From Pyrocephalus nanus (taxonomy: Eukaryota > Chordata > Aves > Passeriformes > Tyrannidae): DNA of 64,000 nucleotides. The notes beneath the pieces were generated by a model. It was given only the letters and a program-made list of their open reading frames with translations, made no database searches and was not told the DNA's origin. Positions 27,276-39,100 of the stretch are shown piece by piece; position 1 is the first letter of the stretch, and each line of letters starts with the position of its first letter. The stretch spans positions 6,696,001 through 6,760,000 of the forward strand of contig CM076269.1 in NCBI GenBank assembly GCA_038380795.1, read 5' to 3'. The position numbers were made by a program, and so were the translations under genes.

Positions 27276-27516
27276 AATAATACTCAGCATTTTTCATCTT
27301 CAAAGTGCTTTGAAAATATTAACTGGCGAATTGGCACAGCATACCCATCAGGTCCATAAAGATTAGCGTCCTTGTTTAAAGAGCAGTTCCAGGCAGAAAG
27401 GTTACGGGATTTCCTCACTAACCAGAAGCCTATGCCAAGGATAGGTGCTAATTAGCAAATTCATAACTTGCGGTGCAGCACTGAGATTACATCCCGTGCT
27501 CTAAGTCACCCAGCGC
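27276..27516 (-). mobile_element. MIR-type SINE, ancient diverged copy
   Basis: Reverse-complement MIR landmarks on the plus strand are TAATACTCAGCATTTTTCAT, the block CTTCAAAGTGCTTTGAAAAT with ATTAACTGG, 'CCCATCAGGT', 'TTGTTTAAAGAGCAGTTCC', GGCAGAAAGGTTACGGGATT and a terminal CCCGTGCTCTAA. More diverged than the copy at 3.5 kb. It lies about 80 bp after a short tandem duplication. Confidence 0.65.
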
Positions 27517-27686
27517 ATGTGATGTGTGTGCTAAATCTTGATAACGCCTGCTACTTCAAGTTGAAAAGATAGCAAATAAATGGGCATCTTACAGAAAAAA
27601 GTGCATGGGGTGGGAGAGGGGGTGTTATTTCAGCAGCGCATCATTCTGTTCAGGAGCAGTGCTGTGAGATAAGCTTCCACGAAGTG

Positions 27687-27705
27687 GGAGTGGAGTGGAG
27701 TGGAG
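27687..27705. repeat. (GGAGT)4 pentanucleotide repeat
   Basis: Three full GGAGT units and a partial fourth, at the edge of the GC-richer segment 27.6-28.0 kb. Confidence 0.9.
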
Positions 27706-28510
27706 CTCTAACACTGAACCGGCCTGCTCTGCTGTCAGTACCTCCAGAGCTCTTGGTGCCTCAGGGCAGCCCCTGCTGCCACACCCAGGGGCCAGGATCT
27801 CATGGGGATGAGGTTTGGGGAGGGGATCCCACATTGCCCTGAAGACAGGGCTCCAGCAGCACATCCAGATGAAGCGCTTGATCAACTCAGCCAAGAGTCT
27901 CACGCTGCACCAACCTCACCTCTCCCTGCCAGCCCTCCCAGAGCAGCGGCACGAACAGAGGAGCCGAACGAGGAGAGCGAGCGAGCACAGGGAGAGTGGA
28001 GCTGATAAGCAGATTCAGATTTTCTGATTAGCGCCAAGGGTTACGTGAACAGATGCCTATCTCTCACAGAGGGCATAAACACATTGCAGAGAAGAGTTTC
28101 AGCCGTTTGTTTACAAAGGAAGAACACTTTCTAGCTCTCCCACTGGCAGTTTCTTCCTACCACCAATCTACTTTTCCACTGCTGGAAAAATTTTCACTAC
28201 AAGCAGTTTCAGCACTTCTCCTTTAAAGTTCGTTATTTCCTTCCTGTTCATTATTTTCTTTCTGTAGTATAAAGGCATTCTCATGCATAATCCACAGCTA
28301 TCAGTAACAAAACAGAGACAGGGGTGCACTGAATGGGTGCACACGAGATTCACCTCAGCTGCTAAGGACAGGGAGTGTGAGAACTGGGAATACCCACAGA
28401 GAGGTAAAATAACACAGGCACACAAGAACAGGCCAATGTGAAAATCATAATGACACGGGGATTTATGAGAGGACATATGCTACAGCTATAAAAAAGTCTT
28501 CTGTTTGTGG

Positions 28511-28572
28511 TTTTTGGTTTTGTTTTTTTTTTTTTTTTTTTTTTGGGGGGGGAGGGGTGTGGTTCTTTTTTT
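28511..28572. repeat. T/G homopolymer tract
   Basis: A 22-base T run followed directly by eight G, then a G-rich and a second T-rich run. Prone to sequencing or assembly error. Confidence 0.95.
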
Positions 28573-28859
28573 TTAATCAGCATGGACTTTAAAAATGGAC
28601 AGCACAGGGTAAAAGTGTGGTTCCCTATGTGAAAACAGCAAAACTGAAAACTTTACCAGACAGTAAGTGGGTCATGTGCAGCACCGACTCTTGCTGTAAT
28701 ACCAGCATACCAAAGGCTCTGAGAATTCACGCAGTGCCTGGGTTTTTTTTTAGACACGGGGTGTTGTTGTGAGCTGTTTTGGGGAGTGCCCCCCGGCAGA
28801 AGCAGATCTGTAATGGCACTTTCTCCAGTCATTCATAACAAGGCTCAGTTATGCAAGGT

Positions 28860-29160
28860 TATACACCGGCATCGCGATGGGCTCCGGGCCAGGAGGTGAA
28901 ATGCCACAGCAATGTTCTAGCCCAGGGCCTCTAAGACAAACATCAGAGTGAGAAAGAGGAGTTCGCAGGAGTTCACGACCAGCAGCACGCTGGTTTGGTT
29001 TGCCCTTCCCTACAGCATCAAACGCTGGGGTCGTGCCTTCGCTTTCCAAGCCTTCCCAAACTATCAGGAGGCCTCCACGAAGGCTGCCAGGGGTTTGGCT
29101 GCCGGAGCGCGGTAACCACCGCTAATGGCTTTGATCGGGGGATAACCCCGTCCTGTGGAA
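28860..29160. promoter_or_regulatory. CpG-island-like segment without a recognised gene
   Basis: By hand count this 300-bp stretch has about 17 CpG and roughly 58% G+C, an observed/expected CpG ratio near 0.7, while its surroundings are AT-rich and CpG-poor. That meets classical CpG-island thresholds. It could be an enhancer, an alternative or non-coding promoter, or a GC-rich repeat relic. No exon, TATA box or splice-linked ORF supports a specific gene. Confidence 0.4.
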
Positions 29161-29718
29161 CAGGAGCTTCCTTCCTCTGCCCCCTGTGCCATTACCTCAC
29201 AAGCAGATTGCAAAACCTCTGCAGCAACAGCAGCTCTGCCGTGAGGTGTTTTCTCAGCGCTAGGAGTCGAGATGAAAGGACAGGGCTCTCTTCTGGCCCT
29301 GGCTGCACTTGATGAGGAGCTGTCACGGCACAGCCACGCATTCGCAGCCCCTGATCTGCCCCTCAGTCCTTCCCACGGAATGAAGCCAGGCACCAAACCC
29401 CAGCACTGCGACTCTGAAAGAGTTCAGGACCGAATCAAAGGCCTGAACGCTGCACCTCTGTGCTGTCTGTAATTATCACTGTTTCTCACTACGTTTCTGA
29501 GAGTAAAATGCTCGGCTCTCATAAAGAGAACAGGCCCACCACCAAACATTTAACTGCTTTCTGAATACAGTGCCTGGCTTACAACACACTCAATCAAAGG
29601 TTTGGGCTATCAAAAGAAGGTTGTGTACTCCATGGGAAAAGTAATATCCGTTTTAGCTTTCAAACATTTTGGCTTTTTCATTAAAAATAAGTACGAGAAA
29701 AGCTTTGTATGTTGTCAT

Positions 29719-29767
29719 ATACAAAGGAGATAACAAATGGCACATACAAAGCAGATAACAAATGCTA
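29719..29767. repeat. Two-copy tandem duplication, 25-bp unit
   Basis: The unit ATACAAAGGAGATAACAAATG is followed 25 bp later by ATACAAAGCAGATAACAAATG (one substitution in 21 bases). Recent local duplication in non-coding DNA. Confidence 0.9.
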
Positions 29768-29986
29768 AGAAGTGGAAATCTGTCAGCTACTAATATCAAA
29801 AGACTACACAGAGAATGGAAGGCAAAAAAGTTTTCCCTTACATGCTGTTTATAGTTTGAGCAAACCAGAATAAGCCCATGGTAGGATGGTCCCTCCATCC
29901 ACTGAGTATACGTCCCATGGAACACCATCCAAGCTGCCACCAAAGTTAAAAGGCCTTTTCTAAAGGGACAATGCTGATATAAAGGC

Positions 29987-30004
29987 ATATATATATATAT
30001 ATAT
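29987..30004. repeat. (AT)9 microsatellite
   Basis: Pure AT dinucleotide run of 18 bases, followed by an A-rich stretch. Confidence 0.95.
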
Positions 30005-32023
30005 TAAAAAAAAGCTGGTTATATGGTTATATGAGAAATAACACCTTAGACTACTGAGAGAGAAGACATTCAAAAGCCCAGTATTTTTACTGAACCTTGT
30101 GTTCAGCATGTGAGGGGACAGCCTTTCCTACAGAACTGTGCAGGACACAAGTGTTACCTCAGCTCCATATCTGGGAAAAGTAACACCAGAGCCAGCAGAG
30201 AGTCGATGAAAGAGCCATCTCTGGTCCCACAGCTGATAACGTGGGAGCCCCCAAGCCCCATGCCAGGCAAATCTGCGACAACCTGCAGCACAGGAGCAAA
30301 AATTAATACCCTGAGAGATGCAACCAGCAGCAGGGCAAAGCTGGGAGCCACAGCTCCCTTCCTGCTCCACTCCCTCCCTGCTCAGAGATCCACAGCTAAG
30401 AGATGCTGATCTGCAGAGAGGCAAAGTCAGGCATGCCCTCTTTGGGAGGCATGCCCCAAGTTCTGCAAGTTTCTTTTGACTCTGTAAGCTCTAATTTGAG
30501 AAAGAAAGACAGGGGCTGGTGCAGCAACTTTGAATAGTTCACTGATTTCAGTGCTGGAAAATCCCACACGCCCATTGTCAGATAACATTAGACTGATCAG
30601 CTCCTGACTCCAGTCATTTGCTCTTGTATGTACAAAGGCAGAAATGTCTGTCTCTGGCGATTGCAGACCTGCAGAAAAACAGAAATCTCCACAAATTGCA
30701 GTAACTGAAGGTTCCAAGGGATTCTATTAATCTTACAATGTAATAGCAAAAAAACTTCGGGCAGAATGGAGCTTGTTGAGGAAGAAAAGCTCTAAGTCTG
30801 AGGCTACTAATTTAATTTCTAATAATAGTAATACTATTAAAAAACAAAGCAAACCAAAAATCCCACAACAAGTGGAAATTTGCTTTAACCTAGTATTTCA
30901 GGTAGGGTAGAAAAATGATGTATTATTACCTCTCCAGCCCAGGTTTAAACTGACATGTTGTTAAAGTCTCCAGTTTTCTAAATGCAGTGGTCTTAAGGAA
31001 GCACATACCCACACAATATTTGCAGCATAGGGCAAGGCAAGGGAACAGAAGTGGAAAACTGCAGCATCTGTAGGTCAGGCTGTGAGGGCTGTGTCCAAAA
31101 CAAGATGCCAAAGCTCAAGCAGAGCAGTAGGCAGGCCGTGAAAATCAGAGGGTGAGGTTATGAAGAAAGGCAATGATTCTTTCTAGCTTTAAAGCTGTAT
31201 GACCATTCCTAATGATTAGAAATAAATTAGCAGGGGCCTGCTTGAACTTGTTCTAATATTTTTTTTTTAACTGATTGCAAACCAAGCTGCAGCCACGTCG
31301 TTTCATTTACAGCCTTACAAAAATAGACCCTCTCCTCGTAAGGCATCAGCACTGAAAAAAACCTTCCCCTTCCTTCCATCTCAGTGTGTGGCATTAACAC
31401 CCTCTTGAAAACAGGGCCTCCGTTTGAGGTGAGAAGATACAACATGTCCACTGGCAATGACGTCAAGGTTGAAAAAGATGACACTTCCGTAGGAGAGCAC
31501 TTGTGAAAACCACCTACCGACGGAGCCGGGCATTGGAAAGCTCTTGGCAGAACCGTTTCTCGACAGAGGAGACTGACCCAAATGGGCTATTTCACTGGCT
31601 TCAATATTCCTGCTGGGAAAGTTTAGAGATTAGCTCCTTTGTATTTGGGTACAGAGTTTTCTCAACGAGTTTGTTCAACTTGCTGGACCACCAGAAGGGG
31701 AGTTGCACAACAAAATGTGCTCCCACACAGGCAACATGATTTTTGTGGGCATAAAGGAGGAAGGGAGAGTGAAGTTGGAGAAAAGTCAAATTAGAAGCAT
31801 GGGCCATTGCATTCAGAGACCAAATATTTGCCATGTACAGAGTAATTATTGACCTGTGACTAGGAGACTATTTACAAATTAAGAAGGGTTGTGTACAAAA
31901 TGGCAATAACAGTCTAGTCAATCAGTACTCATATCTGGTGAAATCAAATATAGAAGCTCATGGCTTTGGGAACCATAATACATAGAACATTTTAAAATAA
32001 TCTTTCATTTGTCACTATCTCTG

Positions 32024-32048
<25 letters not shown>
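32024..32048. repeat. Poly(A) run (25)
   Basis: Long homopolymer. The preceding 200 bp show no recognisable transposon or processed gene. Confidence 0.95.
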
Positions 32049-32054
<6 letters not shown>

Positions 32055-33904
32055 TCTACACCAGATATTTGTCATCCCGAGTCAAAAAGGTCAAGTTCCT
32101 TTAGTGACACTGCAGCCACACAGCTCTAGCAACTAAAGCTTACGGTATCCTTTGTTACCAGGAACATCCCAGCACCCACGGTTACATCACAGGAAAGTTT
32201 GTCTCATCCCCCAGGGCGCTCTGGGGGAAAGTGAACATGTGCCCACAGTGTTCACACTTGGTCCACCTTCTCCCAAGCTACTTGCTGCAGTCAAACCTGC
32301 CTCACTTTGGTTTCACTGATGGCCACCCCTTCCTCTCTCTCTGTCTCTCCAGAGAATGACATTTTAATTGCATGTGCCCTTTTTTTTGGTCTGTCAGCTC
32401 CCAGTCTCAGCCAAACAGCTGGGTAACTTTGGCTGGAATCCAGAGTTAGCATAAGTTGTTTTTAACCTCTTCATACAAAGGCATTTCACGTGGTTCCCCT
32501 GTGTGACCTCCGCGCACAAGAACCTGCTATTAAAATATGCCACCGTATGCAAACCACCGACGTCCTGAGACAGCTGTCCTGAGGCACTTGGCATTGGCCG
32601 GGTCCTGTGTGGCATCTGGGCACTGTCAGGGAGCAGCAAACTATTCCCACCACTTCTGAGCCAAACACGTCCTAGCACAGCACTGAAAACGGCTCCAGAG
32701 GACCTCCCGGTGCATTTTAACTCCGCTCAGGTTTTAGTTTTTACCAGTTTAGCGGCCAAACCCTCGCCTAGCGTCAGACAGTCATGTTTCCTACCTAAAG
32801 GGGTACTGCACAGCAGGGCTGCTGCAGGGCGAGAGGGAGGGTTTGAAGCAGAGGTACAAACCCCTCACCATTTGAGAGCTTGGCCGTGGTTGACAAACAG
32901 AGGCTGCCAGTGCTCAGTGGCTCCTCTTTGCCCCACAGCAGCAGTCCCAGGCGCTCAGGCACAGCTGTGTCAGAGCCTGGAATCTGCTGATGAAAGGACT
33001 TGCAGAGTAAAAGTTAGCCTACTTTTTCCAACTTTCCAGCTCTTAGATGAAGGTATTACTGCCTTCTGCAAACCCTTGAAACATCAGGACGTTCCTACTT
33101 AAGAGGTTAAATGAGGACTCGGATACGGATTCGCAAACGTTGACTTACATAACTTGCCCGGTAAATGCGTGCAGCGTGGTGTGCGTTGATTGTCTGAAGA
33201 TACAGGTGCTGTGCCACTCACAGGGAAGGTATTAGTAAGTACTTAACAATGCAGGGTAGGCTGTTCCTCTTTAATTGCAGGGATGTGCAAAGCATGAGTA
33301 GTTATTTGCTCGCATGAGCAGCTCTGTCAGCAAATGGTTATCCAGAGAGCAGCAATCCTGCCTGCACCTCGCTCTCGGAGGCTGCACTCCCCATTTTGGC
33401 CATCAGGACACAAAACCTGGGAAAACTACACACACTTGAGCCTGCATGCTTGACAGGGCCCCAAATATTTGTGTTGATTCAGTAAGTTAAGAGTTATAAT
33501 CCCACAGCTAAATACCAGTTGGCCTTCATCTTTTCTCATTCGGAGAGGACAGAATGAGAAACCATTAGTTTGCTTTTGGCTTCACTACAAGACAGTGCAT
33601 TCTCCAAGGCAGCAACCATCCATTCCACTGATGTTAGCAGAGCACTTACAGCAGCGAGGTCCTGGTCCAGGACTGGGGTTGCTAAGCAATATGGAAATAC
33701 AAATAATAAACGAATAACAGCCACCTGCAAAAGATTACACACTGAATTGTACCTTACCATGAAAGCTTATGTTTCAAACTTCATCTCATTTGGATTCAAA
33801 TTTGCTGAAATCAAATTTATAAAGAAGGAATGATTATTGTACAGAATGTTTTGAGAGATGTAAACACTTCCTTTTCTATTACTGTGATTCACTTTGGGTT
33901 GTTG

Positions 33905-33921
33905 TTTTTTTTTTTTTTTTT
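33905..33921. repeat. Poly(T) run (17)
   Basis: Homopolymer in non-coding DNA. Confidence 0.95.
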
Positions 33922-35515
33922 CTTCTGTTAGGCATTTAAAGCATGCAGCTCCGTGGAATACAATGACTGCTTTACTTATTACAGCACACACTGGAAACTG
34001 CTTAAATATATTTTCCTGTCAGCACGTATTTGTGATTCCCATATTTAAAAGGTGATTGTTACCCTGTGTACACACGTGTCATTAGCATGATTGATGTCAG
34101 AACAGTGTTTGCGCTCCGCATCGGCAAAGATTAAAAGCTGCTCCCAAGAAATCCTCTTTACCGTGCCCAGCTATGCAAACACACCATACTAGGACATCTC
34201 ACCAAAGAAACTTCCTCTCAAGGCCACCTCAGCCTCGCTGTGTCTGCTCTGAGCTCGAGCAGTAGGGCTGCTCCTGTGCAGAGGGCAGATTCCTTCCCTG
34301 TAGGCTCGGTTTGTGACCCACTGGAAAAGTTCCCATTGCCTTTAATAGGAATTCAGCGTGGCCCTGCACCCTGTCCCACGCCAAGGGCTGGGCTGGGCGG
34401 CCACAGAATAACACAGAACATGCAGAGATTAGGGAATGCAACAAGATCCCCAGACTCGGGGCTTCAGGATTAGATCACAGTCTTTGGAATTTGATCCAGA
34501 GAGCTGAAAAACAAAAGGTGCGCTCTCGTTTAGATTTTTGTTGCCCTAGGACCTGTGAACAAGCACAGGTCAGTGACTCTGTTTAATAGGACACTCCTGC
34601 AAACAAGCTAATTTGGGGTCATTCTGGCTTCAATGAAATGATGGGAAATGAGGAAAAAGAATCCTTTTTTTTCCCCAGTGGAAAGACGGTAACACAATCC
34701 ACTCTAACCCTTGGCATTCACCTCACCCACAGATTGCTGTCCTGGCCATGTGCTGGCAGCCACAGTAACCCCCCACGTGTGCACTTCCACAGCAAAACCC
34801 TGAAGTTAGTTTGATTTCTGTTGGCTCACAAAGAAGGGCTTTAGGTTTGCAGTTGCTGTAGACCAAATGCTCTCACATAGAAACAGTTACATCAAAGCTT
34901 TAATTTGCTAAGCTGCAGCAATTTAATTGTAAATTTGAACCTTTGTCATCAAAAGATTATCCTATCTGGGGCTAAACGCTATTCTCAACCTTTGCACACA
35001 ACTGGGATAGTCTTACCCTGTACCCAAAACAAACAAAAAGGTAATTTGCACAATTTTTTAAATTTTTTTTTTTTTTTTAATATATAAGTTAAGAAGCTTA
35101 CAGTTGGAGTGCTTTCTCCCTGGCTCAGAGGCAGGAGGGTGAGTGGCTGCAGAGGACAGGACAGGTAAAACCGTGTGCAAATCCCAAAGTGGCAACTTCT
35201 GTGGGAACACGATGCGTGTTTTGGATCCTGGAGAAGTGAAGCAAGTCAAGGCGGTGCTGAGGCAGCAGAGGGAATTATACTAATCCAAACTACAAGGGAG
35301 GTGCCATGTTACACAGCCGGATGCAAAGCTTAGTGTTCACTTTCTCAGGAATGCGCTCCCCGTAACTCGGTTACTTAGGAGATTTCACTCCACATTATTA
35401 CTTAAGCTCACAATCACTCCATGCACAGAGATTAATCTGCACAATAAACACAACAACAACAAACAGAATTGGGGGCATCAGGGACCAACTTGGACATCTG
35501 GTGGTTTTTTTGTTG

Positions 35516-35541
35516 TTTTTTTTTTTTTTTTTTTTTTTTTT
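35516..35541. repeat. Poly(T) run (26)
   Basis: Homopolymer preceded by an A/C-rich (CAA)-like stretch at 35448-35464. No element recognised downstream that it would terminate. Confidence 0.95.
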
Positions 35542-35984
35542 CAGAGATATTACACATGTAATTCAAGAGTAAGGAAGTTCAAAATGAATCTTGCCAAAAG
35601 TCCTCAAGGTAAGTGCCCCTAAAACAGCAAATACAGATGAGTGTGGCATAGTGTACTATCACCTACTGGCATTATGTACCTGAGCTACTCATCTTTAAAA
35701 AATACATAAAGAAAAAAATGGTGAAGCTCAGCCTGGCATTCCAATACTACCCAAGAAAAGTACAGGTACAGTACCCCAAGAAAGAATATCCATCAAAGTA
35801 TCAGTGGCTAAAATATCCAGGCTTCACTATTTGAAGCTGTCCAAGAGCTTTAAAAACTCAGTTCCCATTAAATTTATCTTCCAGATGGCTTTCCAGATCC
35901 CAGCCTCAAGTTTGCACTGACATATGCCCCATTTTACACAAGCCTTTGGATAGCTTCCTTTATAAAGAGCATACACTGTTATTT

Positions 35985-36175
35985 GACTTTCAGAGCAGAG
36001 GACTTGGGATTAAGTCATCAGTGCTCATTTCTGACTCAAGGCATGATGCTGAACAAGTCACCAGCTCCCTGTTTCTGAGCACTATCAGTCCTTTACTGAT
36101 AGGAGAATACCTGCCCCACTGGGACAATCTGAGGCTTCATTAAATGTTTACAAAGAGTTTCAGGATGGGTACAAA
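35985..36175 (+). mobile_element. MIR-type SINE, ancient diverged copy
   Basis: Forward-strand MIR landmarks are 'GACTTGGGATTAAGTC', TTCTGACTCAAGGCATGATG, 'GAACAAGTCACCAGCTCCCTG' (core), a degenerate CAGT/TTTACTGATAGGAGAATACC segment and the tail CTGAGGCTTCATTAAATGTT followed by TACAAAGAG. Orientation is opposite to the copies at 3.5 and 27.3 kb. Confidence 0.65.
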
Positions 36176-39100
36176 TCTACATAAAAGCAAAGGCAGTTTT
36201 CACATATGCACTGGTTAAAGGACAGACCCTAGAGAGATGTACGAATGGCACCGTACTGGAAGGTAAAATCAGCATGATGTAGCAGCAGAGAAATATCAGA
36301 TGGAAAGTAGAGATCCCTCAAGATGACTTTCAGAAGTGGAATAATGGAGGTGAGATTAAGTTTGACAGCAGGTCCCTCCAGTGATAGGAAGTCTGGTATG
36401 CATTAACTCAAAGGAAGGATAACAACCTCAGCAGATCCACTGATCACTGCTGAATTATGAGCCCTCAGCATGACAAAGCTATGAAGAGCATAGAAGATAT
36501 TTCTAGAGAAAGGCACTTCCAGAAAGATAATGTCACTGTATAATGTACTGTTAGCACCCCAGATAAAACTCAGCACGAAAGCATCACTGATCGAGGAAGA
36601 TCAGACAAGTACAGGAGGAGCTGAGTAGGACAACAGCAGACGAATAGGTGAGTTATTTCCCAAGCACAATTTAAGACAGGTCAGCCTAGCAAAGGTAGAG
36701 TGGGTATGATCTCTCATAAACTCCTCTAAGACACACAAAAAAAGCTGCTCAAACTTGTCAGCAACACGTGCTCAAGAAAAGACAGACATGCGCTGCTCAT
36801 GAGTAAATTCACCTGAAAGCCGGGTGGGGGGAAACAAAATAAGCAAGTCCAAGAGAATAAAGTTCTCAGTTTATCTACCATTACATGTAGAAAAAGCAAA
36901 ATTAGAAGATATTAACCTGTGTAATACTGAGCCTTCGACAGTACAGGGCCAGCAACTTCAATCCCATGTCATGAAGTCCAGCAGCAGGTCCAGACACTTC
37001 CAGTGCTACAGGAGGGTGGAACAGACATTCTAGAGAACTATCCAAAATGAATAAGATGATCTTATATTGTATAAATGCTTCCTTTCCACAACAGACTGTA
37101 ATGTTTACTTTAATTCACCCAAGGTACCATCATCTTATTCCTCCACTAACCCAAGCCTTCCAAATTAAACTGACCTACCTGACACATTGATACAGTTTGA
37201 TTTGACCTGCAGCAGTGCAGTTCAGGCTACAGCTGGAATGATTGTTTCATTGTTTATTCCCTCTTTCAAGAAAAAATACATATATATCATGATGTGTGAA
37301 CTCCTGATTTGATAAGGTAGCTGTGCTCTTGTTAATACATCCCTCTCTGGTTTTCAGTGTAATAACATACCCAGTATCCATAATGCTCCAGACAGCACTC
37401 ACCTTTTCTGTCATCATCTTTAACAGAGAAAATTCATTTACATCCTTCAGCAGGCAAAATAATGCCAGATGAATTTGGGAAAACAAGAGAGAGACTGGCA
37501 TAGAGCTTACAGCACTGGGACACAGCTTGGGATTAGCAACACCAGGACTTTCTGTCCTGAGCTTAGACTCCACTAACCAGTGCCGAGGGATTCGTGGTTC
37601 TGCAAGGATGTAGGTCATGCCAGAGGGGACACACAAAGTCCTGCAGGAGCCTGGAGGCAATTAAAAGCAGTGATGCAGCTGAGCATCACCACAGGCAGTG
37701 AAAAGGGACTTCCCCTGAGACTGGAAATCGCAGGCAAGAACGATCTATTCATCTTCCATGTCTCTGACAAGAAGGGATGACTTGGTTATGAAGCCTTTAA
37801 AATGCAGTGAGTCACTTCTCAAAAGAGGTCACCGGTTACTGAAATTTTGCTGAAGTATTTAATCCAGAGAAAACCCTTGAATAATAAGTATGAATTCCTT
37901 TAATCACACTGTATCTGATTCTTCCAGTAATTACATCTGGGCTACCTGACAGTACAAAGAGGTAATTCTCATATGCAGAGTAGAAGTTAACTGGCCAACA
38001 AGACACCCCTCTGCTAAAAATGTTCCACTGAAGTTTGTTTCCCAGACCAGAAAAGAGTTTGTTATCCAGCAGTAAAAGATGACAAACTTCTGCAGAACTA
38101 CCTGCATATCCCCTGTTCAAGGAAAGGAATGTGCCATGCAGGGTCACTGAGGAGTGGACTAAAGGAACTTCTCACAAAGTACCACCTTAGGAGAAACTCA
38201 CCCACGAGTGGATGTACCAAACTCTGCAGCCTGACCAGCTGCTAAGCTGCCTTTGGGAGTGGATCCAGTGTTGCTCTGTGTTTCCCACCACAGGTCAGGT
38301 ATTGATGAGAAGCAAATCCCCAACCTAAAGAGGATGAAAATCCCACAACATCTTGCACCACAGAGGTGAAACCTCTCAGGTACAGGTTCTACCTGACCTC
38401 CAGAACAGGAAATTGGATTAGTCAGGTAAGCAAGGAGACCACGAGAGCAACTTCTGCACCACCCATAACCCTGCAAAACATCCCCAAGGCCTTGCACAGA
38501 GTGTTTAATAATGCTGCAGCATCGGGACAGCATCGTGAGAGAATCAACTTGTTTCTGCCCTCGGTATTACAACATGTACTTGAACTGTTCTGATCTTACT
38601 CCTCCCATCATTAAGCCTCTAGTCAGTTAAAACCTACACAGCCCCTCCCAAATCATGTGGGAAAGGGCCACCTTCCATTAGCCCCAGAGAGGGAGGAAGC
38701 CCAGACTGAGCAGAACTTTGCAAGTATTTTTTCCTCGAGGTCACCATTTTAACTGGATCAGCTCAACGATGCTGTCCTGCCCCTCCTTTGAAAGCTGGAC
38801 AAACCAGCGTGTGAGCTTTCAACTGGCAGAGATATTAATTTCAAATCAATATGAAACACAAAAATATCAATAGGCATTTAAGAGTGAAACATTAATTACT
38901 TTTCAAAAGGTGCAGTACACAAATTTCCTGGTGCCTTTACAAATAGAAATAATCAATAACATGATTTCATAACATTTATAAATGACTAAGTTAATTAACA
39001 GGGAATCTTCAGGGAGACGATGAAGGAAATTTAGAAGAACCTTGTCTGGCACTGTTTGAAATTCTCAAAGGAAGGAAGCGACTTCTTAAAAAAAGATTAA

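Larger units (their letters stand above)
27517..35984. other. Non-coding stretch with CpG-rich patches and homopolymers
   Basis: Holds a GGAGT repeat, a small CpG cluster (about 27945-27990), the CpG-island-like segment at 28.9 kb, an AT microsatellite, a 25-bp tandem duplication and long A/T homopolymers. No gene recognised. Confidence 0.5.

Noticed and set aside
32024..32048. Long poly(A) taken as the tail of a processed pseudogene or SINE
   Set aside because: No recognisable gene or SINE body, and no flanking direct repeats found upstream.
37247..37660. 137-codon minus-strand ORF considered as an AGBL4 exon
   Set aside because: No resemblance to the carboxypeptidase or C-terminal parts of AGBL4 and no matching donor/acceptor pair.
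37836..38147. Minus-strand ORF containing a FYSAYENYL-like string, checked against the AGBL4 SFYSY region
   Set aside because: Only a three-residue coincidence. Flanking residues do not match.
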